A stretch of 64,000 nt of DNA from Diplonema japonicum. Its lineage: Eukaryota; Euglenozoa; Diplonemea; Diplonemida; Diplonemidae. Under the pieces are notes generated by a model that was not told where the DNA came from, searched no databases, and was given only the letters and a program-made list of their open reading frames with translations. Below are positions 48,782 to 58,640 of the stretch, one piece after another. The position numbers and the translations under genes were made by a program. The stretch spans positions 434,001-498,000 of the forward strand of contig OZ025649.1 in NCBI GenBank assembly GCA_964019335.1, in the 5' to 3' direction. Positions within the stretch are counted from its first letter, which is position 1; each line of letters starts with the position of its first letter.

Positions 48782-49813
48782 ATGGGCGGAAAATGTTGCA
48801 CCCAAACATCCAAAAAAAACTACGCTGTGTTCATGTGTGATGAAAGCAAGATGCTGCGGTGTGCCCCGCAGAGCGGGACGCTCTATGTTCCTGGATGTCA
48901 GGTTTTGAAAGGAAGCGTGGTGGAAGTGCTAGGGAGGGGCGGGAACGAGAAATACTCAATGGTAAGGATACATGGGATGTTGGGGTACATACGACAGAGG
49001 CATTTAGTGCCAATTCCACCTGACGATGTAAGCACACAAACGCAAAGACGGCTAGCGGTGTTAGGAGCGTGGGTGTTGCGGAAGTACAAAGGGATGGATG
49101 GGATGTCATTGTCGCTTGTAGTGGGCAACTTGTGCAGGGAAATCGTTCCGTGGTGGTTGCTGCCAGGGCAAAGCGAGAGTCCAAGGGAATCATTCTGCAG
49201 CAAGTTGCTGGTGGAAAACAAGCGATCCAATGTGACGTCTCTCTCTGCAAGCCGGAGAAAAGAACTGGCAAAGTCCCTCAATGCCTGGAAGGCCTCATTC
49301 TCAAGACGGCACGGAAGAGGCCCCCACGCACTCGACATCTGGACCGATACAACAGTGGCAGCAATGTATTCAGAATACGAAAGCATTGGACAGGCGAGAC
49401 AGAAAGAACGCCGAAATGGCCTAACAGAGGGAGACCATCAGCGTCGGAAAGTGTTGTGCAAAAAGCTTAAGAAATGGATGGTTTCTTATGAAGAAGAACA
49501 CAAGCGCATTCCTTCAAAGAAGAGGATTTTAGGAGAACCTGGTATCTCTGATATTTACAAGGAATATCTGGAGATTTCTGCCAAGCAGAACAAAAACACT
49601 GGCGCCGTGCAGAATGGCGGAGAAAATTTTTACTCTGTTGCATCTCGCTCTTTGAACACTGAAGAAGAAGAGCCTGAAGATGTCACTGCAGAAAACGCCT
49701 CTTGCGGCTCTGTGTCTCCACCACCACCGAATCCCTCGCAGCTCCAAGACACAGACGACACATGTGATGACAGCACTCTCGCCACAACGTCGCCTACTGC
49801 ACGCACGCAGTAG
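48782..49813 (+). CDS. Acylated SH3 protein with two Sld2/FAM13-like motifs
   Basis: Intronless, 343 residues. It starts MGGKCC: a Gly-2 N-myristoylation signal followed by cysteines likely to be palmitoylated. Residues about 27-80 form an SH3-type domain (LYVPGCQVLKGSVVEVLGRG, then GYIRQRHLVPIP). Two related helical motifs follow: LAKSLNAWKASFSRRHGRGPHALDI with MYSEYESI (about 162-203), and LCKKLKKWMVSYEEEHKRIPSKKRI with IYKEYLEI (about 222-262). These have the W-x-x-x-F/Y...HGRxP...Y-x-E-Y form known from the Sld2/RecQL4 N-terminus and FAM13. The C-terminus is acidic and Pro/Ser-rich. The role is unknown; a membrane-tethered adaptor is plausible. Confidence 0.75.
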   Translation: MGGKCCTQTSKKNYAVFMCDESKMLRCAPQSGTLYVPGCQVLKGSVVEVLGRGGNEKYSMVRIHGMLGYIRQRHLVPIPPDDVSTQTQRRLAVLGAWVLRKYKGMDGMSLSLVVGNLCREIVPWWLLPGQSESPRESFCSKLLVENKRSNVTSLSASRRKELAKSLNAWKASFSRRHGRGPHALDIWTDTTVAAMYSEYESIGQARQKERRNGLTEGDHQRRKVLCKKLKKWMVSYEEEHKRIPSKKRILGEPGISDIYKEYLEISAKQNKNTGAVQNGGENFYSVASRSLNTEEEEPEDVTAENASCGSVSPPPPNPSQLQDTDDTCDDSTLATTSPTARTQ

Positions 49814-50545
49814 CACCTCCCATCTGCCCTCCTTCTACAGGAAGGGTCACTCAGTTAATTCAGTAAAGAAAAGAAAGGAACGGGAGAAAAGGCTTTGTGC
49901 TTGAGGCTCATGATGAGTGGGAGGGGGGAAAAAAAAAGAACGGAAGGGTGGTGAAAAATAAAGCAGAAGAAGAATAAGAATAAGAAGATGAAGAAAAAAA
50001 AACCCCGCAGCAAGTGTGTTGTCGGGTTTCCTTCTTTTTCTTTTTTTTTATTCATCTATCTTCTCCTCCCTTCCTTTCTCCAAGCGGAACATTTAAGAAA
50101 AAGAACAAAGACAATATTAAAAATAAAACAAAATACAAAAACTGGGGGGGGATAAGAAGGAAAGAAAGAAAGAAGAAAGGGAATAAATGTGCTTCGTGAT
50201 GATATAGATGAGCCCGGCATTCACTTCAGAGCACCCCCCCCCCCCCCCCCCCCCTGCTTCTCTTATGGTCTTTGTTAGATTACTTGACTTTCGTTTTCTT
50301 TTTTCTTTTTTTTTCCCTTTTTTTTTTCTTCTCGAGTAAACAAGACGGTGCTGAGAGTGTCAACTAGGGTTGCAGAATATCAATTAGGGGAGGGCACAGA
50401 TTCGTGTTGACTTTCTTCTTTTTTTTTTCCCAGCTCCTACACCCCATTCTTTCTTTCTTTTTTCTTCTTCTTTTCCCCTTTAATCAATTTCCCTCTGGTC
50501 TTAAAACAAACTATCTACTATTTGAGTAATTCTTTTCCCCAGACT

Positions 50546-50589
<44 letters not shown>

Positions 50590-51835
50590 CAACTATGTGT
50601 TCTATACCACGCCGGTTACCCTCGTTCTTCTTCTCCCCCCCCCCCTTCTTTTCTTCTTTTTTTGTCAAAGGCAACTTAGCGGGGGCCTGGTGGGGGGTTA
50701 GGGAAGAGGTTTTCACTTTATTTTTCTCTTTAATATTTCAGGCGCGAAAAAAAAAAGAAAGAAAGAGCAAACACCCTTTCTCCAGAGTGGGAAAGGACTT
50801 GTCTGTTCTTCTAGGGAGGGTCCCTGTTTTTTTTTTCCTTCTTTTTCTCTCTATGATATGGTTTGGTTCAACTCCCCCCCCCCCCCCCCCATTCCCCTCC
50901 ATGTTTTATTTTATTTATTCAATGCGTTAACTTTTTTTAATAATAATAATAATAAAAAAACTCAACTCCTATTTTCTCCTGACAGACCCTTTTCCCTTTT
51001 CCCTTCTTTTAATGGGGAAGGTGGGGATGCACCCAGTCCCTTCTATGCAAGAGGAAGGGATCAGCCCAGTTGCTATTGCACCCCCCCCGATTTCTTCCCG
51101 CTTTTATCGGCAACTGTGTTTTTTCTTCTTGCCGCTCTCTGACCCTCCCTGTTGCTCCCTTTTCTTTTTTTATCTTTTCTATCTTTTTTCTCTTTCCTTT
51201 GGAAGCGTACTTCCCACGTGGGACTGGGTGCATCCTGCAGGCTACAGACCCTAGTCTGTAAGTGCTTTCTGGAATCACGGTCCAGGCAATGCTGAGCTGA
51301 GCAGTTGTACTTCCAGGTTAGAAGACTGCTGATTTATCCCCTCTTCCCCTCCTCCCTTTCCCTTCCCTTTCTGAATTGAGTTTGAGAAAGAATAGAGAAG
51401 AGAAAAAGAAGAAGAAAAAGAAAAGAATGGTTAAAATTTTTCTTTCAAACTGAATGATAATAGAGTCCAATATACCCGTTCGGCTTTCCTTCCCTTTCTT
51501 TCTTTTTTTTGAAAAGGGGTGGTGGAGAGGGCCTTCACACGAAGATGTGTAGAAGGATAAGAAAGTAAAATAGACTTGAATGGCCTTGTCGTAAAAGCTC
51601 TTTCAAGAGTTCGGGAAGTCATAGGGTACTTTTGATTTTCCCACTTTCCTCCTTCTTATGTCTCTCTTCTTCTTTTATTTTATTTGTTGTTTCTTCATCT
51701 TTCCTGCTTTCCCATTAGTTCCCCTCAACCCCTTCCATTTCCCACCTATATCCCTTTCCTCCCCCTTCTGTTTTATTCCAATTATCGTTACCTTCCTGCC
51801 CTTTTATCATAACAGGAAGTCAGGAGAAAAATAAA
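49814..51835. other. 2-kb intergenic region with one structured island
   Basis: The largest spacer between two host genes. Mostly homopolymer and pyrimidine-rich, with a (TAA)n microsatellite at 50939-50954 and a long T-run at 50548-50589. The exception is 51020-51330, GC-balanced and with nested inverted repeats. No protein gene recognised; small frames here are spacer-like. Confidence 0.5.
51025..51285. ncRNA. Candidate structured RNA or foldback element
   Basis: A perfect 16-bp inverted repeat joins 51025-51040 (GGATGCACCCAGTCCC) to 51220-51235. Inside it, CAGTTGC (51067-51073) pairs with GCAACTG (51110-51116). Just after it, ACAGAC-CCTA-GTCTGT (51244-51259) and CTGGA-ATCACGG-TCCAG (51269-51285) form two small hairpins. 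The strand is not determined; a spacer-resident ncRNA or a foldback transposon are both possible. Confidence 0.35.
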
Positions 51836-53009
51836 ATGAATCTTCCTGCAGTTGTTTTTGAAGAAGGTCCGCTCGATGATGCTGGTGCGCAGTGCAGGGA
51901 CTACCAGAGAGGCAGGTGTGTGAGAGGACCGCAGTGTAGATTTAGGCATTCGGGAGAAGTACCACAGATGAAAGGGCCTGTTCTATCTGGAGTAAAGGAT
52001 GACCTTGTGGACTTGCCTCCAGTGAGTGTGTTCGCAGCGCCCCCTGTGGCTGCCATTGATCTACTTGAGGAACAGGAAGACGTTGTTGGGGAGGGTCTGT
52101 CTGAAGTGGTTTCAGAAATCATTGGTCTTAGCGAGGTACAGATTGCGAATTTAACCCCTGAAGAGCTCATTGTTCATGTGGAGAAGAGGATCAGATCCAC
52201 GGAGCAGTTTACACAGGCAGCCGCGCCTGTCATCGAGGCAGACGCCCCGATGGCGATGCCCGAAGAGCAAGACCTCCCACCTCTCCCACCGCTCCCAACG
52301 CCCACAGTTTCCACCCTTGTCCAAGGCATTCCATTAGACAATGTCTACAGCTACCTCACAGAGCTTCAAAAGGCAGCCAGAGAGGACGGTATCGAAGTTG
52401 CACAGGAAATCATCAACGACGAAGAAGCGCTCGACGATAACAACGCACTCGCTTTTGTTAAAGTGCTGCGGGAAGCAGGTCTTGCTTACTTTGAAGGGAA
52501 GCCTATGGGCTACCCAAAGATCGACCCTCCTCGGCTCCCTCCCGGGTATGCGAACTCTTTTCTTTTCCATTACCGCCTAACAACAGGTTCACAAGCTGGG
52601 TTGTTCAAGAGACCACGGAAGAAAAGGCAAGCCGTCTGCGCAAGGAGCGTCAACAGAGGGACCAGCAACTGGCGAGGAAGGCGAAGCGACAGACGGAATA
52701 CGCTAAACAGCTGAAGGTCAGCGCAGCAAATAAGAAGTTCGAGCAGCACCAGGCAGATAAATTCAGGAGCTTGAAGCTGAGCATAGGCGAGAAGATTACT
52801 CGCCTGACCGACGCAGACGAAGTTAAAGAAGGTGCTATTGAATACCTGCAAAACCTGGACAATATGGGCGACGTATGTTATTCTTTGTACAAGCACATAA
52901 AAAAACTAAAAATAAACAGATGGAGACCATTGCGCAGATCGACCCGACGGGGATGGACCCTGGGCTTGCGGTGCTACATCATTTGTTGGCGAGTGAGTTT
53001 AAGAGTTAG
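51836..53009 (+). CDS. CCCH zinc-finger protein, three exons
   Basis: Exons 51836-52545, 52587-52872 and 52920-53009 encode 361 residues; introns (41 and 47 nt) are GTATGC...CAACAG and GTATGT...AAACAG. Residues about 22-40 hold a CCCH finger, CRDYQRGRCVRGPQCRFRH (Cys-x7-Cys-x5-Cys-x3-His), the RNA-binding type. The middle is acidic and Pro-rich; the C-terminal third is a highly charged coiled helix (EEKASRLRKERQQRDQQ) that appears only after splicing, and exon 3 gives a clean end (LAVLHHLLASEFKS). A role in mRNA stability or processing is usual for such fingers but not specific. A LINE begins within 80 bases 3' of the stop. Confidence 0.8.
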
Positions 53010-53102
53010 AAAAAATCCGCAATCGAATTGGGAAAGAAAGAAAACAAAAAGTAAGTGTAACCTGCACCGACTTGGGCGGAGTGAGTTCTTATTTTTTGTG
53101 TT

Positions 53103-56100
53103 GTGAACGTGACGAACCTCCCAAATCAGCTGAACAGGGTCAAACTACAGGAGTTTGACGTGATTTGCCTGCAAGAGACCGCCCTTACGCAAGCGGGGCA
53201 ATGGATGATGGACAAGGAAGCGAAGCAAGACGTTTTCCTAAAAGAACACCGTCTCTTTTGGGGACCCCCACAACAAGGGAAGGTGTCAAAAGGTGCAGAA
53301 TCCCCCTCAATCGCCCAAAGAGGAGGCGTGGGAATTATGGTGAACAAGCAACTGACAGCTAAGAAGGAATCCTCCCTTTTCGAGGACCACAACACCAACT
53401 CGCGAAGGGTACATGTAAGAGTCGCGATTGGGAAACGTGACTGGTTACACATTATCACCCTCTACTGCCAGGTAAGCGACGGCTCCAGACACGCCAAGAG
53501 AAATAGGGAGGCGCTAATATCCGACACCCTACAGAGATCGGCTCAGCTGGGGGACGTTCCGGTCATTGTGACAGGAGACTTCAACACGACGATAATGGAC
53601 TCCCCGGTCCTCTCGCACGCCCTCTCTCAACATTGGACAGACGCTTCGAACAAAATATCGCGCCTACATGGAACACAAGCCCCTCCTACCTTCGTAACTG
53701 CAACAGCGAAGACGAGGCCAGACTACATCTTGGTGAACAAGACAGCTGCGATGGCGCTGACCGACTGCCAGACTCTGGACATTGGCGTACCCTCACACCG
53801 CGCACTAGTAATTAGAATCGATATGCCGAGATTCTACGAGCCCTCACTCCAGTACAGTATACCCAAGAAGATCATCCCTCTCCATGACTCCCGGAACCGC
53901 GCTCCGTACAGCGACATTCTCCCTACTTTGAGATCCCTGAAAGACAACGGGGACCTGGATGCAGCTTTCTTAGAGCTTTCTTCTGCTTGCGAGAAACACC
54001 TTTTGAGTGGAACGGCGCAGCTGGAGAATTCGATCTACTCTGGCAGAGGCGTGATTAATACCCCCAGCATGCGGAGGACGGCGGCTCCGTCTACGATGAC
54101 AGCATTTGGGGCAGTCTCTAAAAAGTACCTAACACTTGAGAAAATCCGGCAGAGTGCAGCCGCTATTGTGCGGAGAGTCCCACTGTTGAAAGACCCGGCC
54201 CTGCCGTATGACCTACGCAAGAGCTGGGACAATATTAAGGCAAAGGCAATTAAGATCCTACGGTTCCACCCGGAAACCTTCTCCGAGGGTAACATCGTCA
54301 AGGAAGCAGACCTGATTCGGGAGAACGTTACGGCACGACAACGGAACATGGACATCGCTTCGAAGATCCTGCGCAACGTGAAGGCACGGAGGGATCTGAA
54401 CTCGGGTTTCTCGGTGAACCGGAGCGCGATTATGCAATTTGTGACGGACAAGCCAAATAGAGAGCTAGTTGCAGCAAACACGAACGGTACCCTCTCGACC
54501 TCAGTCGAAGAGATAGACCAAGCCTTCAGGTCGGCATGGCGCCACATCTTCCGCAAATACGAGGACCACCCTGAGCCGAGTTTTGATTCTTTTGAGGAAA
54601 CTTTTGGGTCGCAGATCACCCACCACCCCATGGTCGACCTCGCGATCACGCTAGAAGACCTGCGAAGAGTGCTGAGTAAGAAGGAGAAACAGGAATGCGC
54701 TGGGATTGATGGATGGAGGCTCTGCGAACTCGCCCACTTACCAGATGCCCTGCTAGAGGGATTCATCTTCCTATACAACTGGATTGAGGATGAGGGACGA
54801 TGGCCAAAGGCAGTCCTGACCGCGCTTGTTACGATGATCCCGAAAGGAGAATCCGAAGAGCCGCTAGATCACAGACCTATTACTGTATCGAGCGCATTCT
54901 ATCGGCTCTGGGCTGGCGCACGACTACCAGCCATCCTCGAATGGCAAGAGGAGTGGATTACTCCGCTCCAATTCGGCTTCAGACCGGAACACAGCACAGA
55001 TGACCTCCTCGCGAAGGTCTGCACCAGTGTGGAGTTGGCAAAAGTATCTGGCAACCACCTTTGGGGTCTCTCGGTCGACTTCAAGAAATGCTTTGACTCT
55101 GTCCCCCACGCACTCACGTTCGAACTGGTCGATCGGTTAGGCCTAAGCCAGCTCATCCTGAGACCGATCAAGGCCATCTACTCTGACCTAATCCGCCGCC
55201 TACGTTTCCCCGTGGGAGTAGGTGCTCCATTCCGAACCACGAATGGAATACTCCAGGGATGCCCGATCTCGCCCGTTTTCATCAACGCAATCCTTGCCAT
55301 CTTCACCAAGAAATGTACGGCAAATCCAAGAAACGCACACCCAGTGTCATATGCAGACGACCTTAACTTCACGTCAATTACCTCGGAGGCCGCGGTTCAG
55401 CGTTCCGTAAATCTACTAGGCAGCCTTTGCAAGCTCACGGGGATGACCGTACACCCGAAGAAGACCAGGTCATTTGGAACGAAACCCAAATACCGGGGGA
55501 ATGTGAAGTTGAACGGAGAGACCTTTGCCACGACCAGTAGTCTGCAAATCTTAGGGGTACAAATCTACTTCCAGCCGAGCAGGAGGGATAACTCGAGGGT
55601 CCACAAAGCCCTGGCCGAAATAGAACGCCTCGCCTCAACTAGGCTATACCACGATCGCAAGGTACGGATCATCGCAGAGAACATCCTGCCATCCGCCTTC
55701 TACGGCATCCTGTTCGACCCGATCCCGGACTCTTGGCTGGAGAAATTGAAGAAGCGGATCACTCTTTGCGTCTGGGGTGCCCGCAACCCAATGCGCTCCT
55801 CCAGCGCCCTGCTGGGAATTGCCCATAAGGGACACACCCTGGACCCGTACTCTACTGCGATCTACAAGGCCATCTCTACTCTGGGACGACTTTGCACACG
55901 ACATTCGAACAAGTCCCTTTTCATATCATGCTGGGAAGCGTACAGGAGAGCAAGGGATCAAGGCTCTCCATCATTTCCGATGGGACCATTTGCCAATGCA
56001 GACCTATGGCTCCGAGAAATAGGGTCAAGGTGGAAGGACTTCCAGACGAAGATACGACCGCAAGGCAAACAGCTCCTGAAACACGAGATCAGGACGCTGC

Positions 56101-57158
56101 TGAAAGCCAAACTACGTGAGGATCTGGCCGAAGAGCGAGACACCTACCAGGGGGTCGAAACAGGCATTGACGAGGAGAAAACGAACTTCCTCCACAACGA
56201 GGTGACGACCACCAACCCACAGAAAGCAAGGAGGATACTTTGTGCCATTGCGGGCGCGATGCTTCCCCTACACCCCAGAGCTTACGGCGACATGAACGGC
56301 TCACATACGAAATGCCTGGGGTGTGGCACACCATATAACATTGGGAACGGGACCAGCTCCCTACTACAACATACGATCTGGCAATGCCCAGCGCACGCCG
56401 ACTGCAGAACGACCAACACTGACCGCATTCGGCTGGTGCAAGACCACGTCAGCTGGCCAAGCTGCGCCCGACTACACGGCATTATTACCTCTGATATGGA
56501 CATAAGCCTGACAAGTGTCAAGGAACTACACCTGATGTTTGCGGAAATTGCGGGGAAACTCGAGAGCCTGCACACCGAGAAGCAGGTCAGATACGACAAT
56601 CTGCACTTCTGGAAAAGACCATTCCAACCGGGAAACCTATTAGAACCGAAACCCCTCATTTGGTATCACAAGCACGGGCTGGGGAAGAAGTACTTCCCGG
56701 GGCTGATCCCGTTTGTCCTCAAATGGCTGAGTGCCCTGAAATGGGGCAAGGATGGAGGGCAAGTGTCCAAGGCGGAGCTTGCTGTCGACTTCATAGCAAC
56801 GGAGAGAATCCACATGGGTGGTGAAGACCTGGCATGCTGGGCTAGGAAAATCGGAAGAATCCTCAACGTCCTGGACAGGGCACACAGAACAGGAACGGGG
56901 AATCACCTGATTCCAGCAGAAACTAAGAAGTCAGTACACTCACTGCGTACCCTGGGGCTCCACAGCCATTCCATCATTGGATACTCCACTCGTCCGGTCT
57001 TCGCGTCCCCGAAGGCAACCCACCCGATCCTAGAGGAGCAACTGCGAACGCATTGCATCCTCAACAACTCGCTAGTCGGTTTCACGCCCAAGCTGCTGAT
57101 GAGATACTACGACGGGCCTAAGGCACTACCACGACAGAAGGGATCAAACACTAGATGA
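53103..57158 (+). CDS. LINE ORF: APE endonuclease, reverse transcriptase, Cys-His motif
   Basis: About 1350 residues, no internal stop. Residues 1-245 are an APE-like endonuclease with its full set of catalytic motifs: NVTNLPNQL, ICLQET (Glu), VTGDFNTT (Asp/Asn), TRPDYILVN (Asp) and VPSHRALV (His). The reverse transcriptase spans about 540-800, with LSVDFKKCFDSVPH (first Asp), NGILQGCPISP and SYADDLNF (YADD, about 750). Near 1069, CLGCG...HTIWQCPAH is a Cys-Cys-His-Cys motif common in LINE C-termini. There is no ATG before the endonuclease: the first in-frame ATG lies after the catalytic Glu. Translation may use a non-ATG start, an upstream exon, or the copy may be slightly 5'-truncated. Confidence 0.9.
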   Translation: MNVTNLPNQLNRVKLQEFDVICLQETALTQAGQWMMDKEAKQDVFLKEHRLFWGPPQQGKVSKGAESPSIAQRGGVGIMVNKQLTAKKESSLFEDHNTNSRRVHVRVAIGKRDWLHIITLYCQVSDGSRHAKRNREALISDTLQRSAQLGDVPVIVTGDFNTTIMDSPVLSHALSQHWTDASNKISRLHGTQAPPTFVTATAKTRPDYILVNKTAAMALTDCQTLDIGVPSHRALVIRIDMPRFYEPSLQYSIPKKIIPLHDSRNRAPYSDILPTLRSLKDNGDLDAAFLELSSACEKHLLSGTAQLENSIYSGRGVINTPSMRRTAAPSTMTAFGAVSKKYLTLEKIRQSAAAIVRRVPLLKDPALPYDLRKSWDNIKAKAIKILRFHPETFSEGNIVKEADLIRENVTARQRNMDIASKILRNVKARRDLNSGFSVNRSAIMQFVTDKPNRELVAANTNGTLSTSVEEIDQAFRSAWRHIFRKYEDHPEPSFDSFEETFGSQITHHPMVDLAITLEDLRRVLSKKEKQECAGIDGWRLCELAHLPDALLEGFIFLYNWIEDEGRWPKAVLTALVTMIPKGESEEPLDHRPITVSSAFYRLWAGARLPAILEWQEEWITPLQFGFRPEHSTDDLLAKVCTSVELAKVSGNHLWGLSVDFKKCFDSVPHALTFELVDRLGLSQLILRPIKAIYSDLIRRLRFPVGVGAPFRTTNGILQGCPISPVFINAILAIFTKKCTANPRNAHPVSYADDLNFTSITSEAAVQRSVNLLGSLCKLTGMTVHPKKTRSFGTKPKYRGNVKLNGETFATTSSLQILGVQIYFQPSRRDNSRVHKALAEIERLASTRLYHDRKVRIIAENILPSAFYGILFDPIPDSWLEKLKKRITLCVWGARNPMRSSSALLGIAHKGHTLDPYSTAIYKAISTLGRLCTRHSNKSLFISCWEAYRRARDQGSPSFPMGPFANADLWLREIGSRWKDFQTKIRPQGKQLLKHEIRTLLKAKLREDLAEERDTYQGVETGIDEEKTNFLHNEVTTTNPQKARRILCAIAGAMLPLHPRAYGDMNGSHTKCLGCGTPYNIGNGTSSLLQHTIWQCPAHADCRTTNTDRIRLVQDHVSWPSCARLHGIITSDMDISLTSVKELHLMFAEIAGKLESLHTEKQVRYDNLHFWKRPFQPGNLLEPKPLIWYHKHGLGKKYFPGLIPFVLKWLSALKWGKDGGQVSKAELAVDFIATERIHMGGEDLACWARKIGRILNVLDRAHRTGTGNHLIPAETKKSVHSLRTLGLHSHSIIGYSTRPVFASPKATHPILEEQLRTHCILNNSLVGFTPKLLMRYYDGPKALPRQKGSNTR

Positions 57159-57171
57159 GTTGATTGTCGTT

Positions 57172-57232
57172 AGGCGATCCTGTCACATACTGCAGGTTCC
57201 CTTCAAAGACACCTTTTTTTCCCCCTCTAGGG
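57172..57232 (+). repeat. Dispersed repeat copy 2 (matches 555-605)
   Basis: About 14 nt 3' of the LINE stop codon. Differs from the first copy by a few transitions and one inserted A; also runs into a pyrimidine tract ending in TAG. Confidence 0.5.
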
Positions 57233-57439
57233 TTACTCTATACGACATTTTGCTTCTCCGATTTACCCGCTCACGGATGACCTCCCCCCTGCCCTGGGTC
57301 ACGCGGGTGGTGCTCCCCTCTGGTACAACACCGAGCAGCTGCACAGCGTTCCCTCCGCCAGATCCTCTTTCCGCCCTTTTCTACAGCCGAAGGGGAAAAA
57401 AAGAAGAAAAAAAAGAAAAAAAAGGGCCGTATACTTTAT

Positions 57440-58386
57440 ATGCCTTTTAAAGATGACCTGCTTGAAATATTTGAAGAGTACTCGAACTACGGCAGCAGCG
57501 GGTGTAAGAATGTGATCGATGGAACGAGGTTTGCACGGATGGTGAGGCAGCTGCTGCTAGTGGACGCGAACACACGGCTGGGTCTGCAGGACGCAGATAT
57601 CGCGTTCAGAAAGGTAGCGGGGAAGAAGAAGTACTTGGATTTTGATGAGTTTCTTGAAGTGTTGGATAATCTAGCAATGGTGGCGTTCCCCAAACTCGAT
57701 CCTGACAATGGAATAGATGTGTTGGCAGACTCTTTGGTGTACGTATATTTGAGTTCCAAGAACAGGCGTACAGTAATGTCAGCAGGAAAGAAGCCGGCAC
57801 CTCCCGGGCCGCCCCGTGACGTTTTGCCCCCATCAGCTTGCCCTCCTCCCTCCTACAATTCATTTCAAGAACCTTTCAATTTCGACGTCCCGCCTCTCCC
57901 TCCCCCTCCTTGGGGCCTTCCTTTCCCACCACCTTTTTCTGTGCCTGCATCTTTCCCGACACCAGTATCCGCACACAAACCAAAGCGGTCAGTATCCTTC
58001 ACTATTCCTGATGGGGTGTTTCCTAGCTTGGAATTTCTTCACCCATGTGAGTCTCCAAACACGACTCTTGAAGCGGAAGAGGATGAAAGGGAGTACGAGG
58101 AAGTCCTCAGTCGACCGGCCGTTCACATCCCACGGCCAGGGTACCACACGAACAGCACTTCAGCACCGACTTACAAGATAAATGTATGGGAAATTTTATT
58201 AACTTAACTTTTATTCTCGCCTTATTTTTATTGTTTTTTTTTCTTGTCTAACAGGCAGGCACAACGCGAACGGCACTTCTCGAGTCCGCACGGCACAGCG
58301 AGGCGATTAGGGAGGGCATGCACAGACTGAAGGAGATAGCGGTGAACAAGGACAGGTTGACACCGCGGACGACAAAGAGGATTTAA
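57440..58386 (+). CDS. p25-alpha (TPPP) domain protein, two exons
   Basis: Exons 57440-58183 and 58255-58386 encode 291 residues; the intron (71 nt) is GTATGG...TAACAG with a T-rich tract. Residues 1-100 match the p25-alpha domain: LEIFEEYSNYG, NVIDGTRFARMVRQ, LQDADIAFRKVAGKKKYLDFDEFLEVLDNLA. TPPP proteins bind and stabilise microtubules, and in protists they occur in flagella and apical structures. Residues 115-175 are Pro-rich. The end (RPGYHTNSTSAPTYKINAGTTRTALL...) resembles the C-terminal tail found in short TPPP forms; exon 2 adds a basic helix. The start ATG follows a purine-rich leader. Confidence 0.85.
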
Positions 58387-58640
58387 TAAAAAGATAAAGT
58401 ACTGCCCCCCCCCCCCCCCCCCCCCCCCCCAGCTCTCTTGCAGAGCTTGCATGTGACATTGAGTTTACCCCCCCCCCCCCCTACTTTCCTTCTCTTAATA
58501 GATTACAGTAGATAACTTGTGTTTATTTCCCCCCCTTTTTTTTCGTACTCTCCTTTTTGTTTCTACGTTCCAACTTCCTATATTCTTTCTCACCCCCCAC
58601 TGTAAAAGTAAAAAAAAACAATTCGAAGGAAGGGTTGGAT

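Larger units (their letters stand above)
53085..57232 (+). mobile_element. Non-LTR retrotransposon (APE/RT LINE)
   Basis: The element holds one long open frame with endonuclease, reverse transcriptase and a C-terminal Cys motif (described in the next entry). The left boundary is uncertain: the frame is open from 53085 and no 5' UTR can be separated from the spacer behind the zinc-finger gene. The right end is taken as the motif at 57172-57232 that recurs at 555-605, but that is inference. There is no long poly-A tail, and target-site duplications could not be recognised. Confidence 0.8.
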
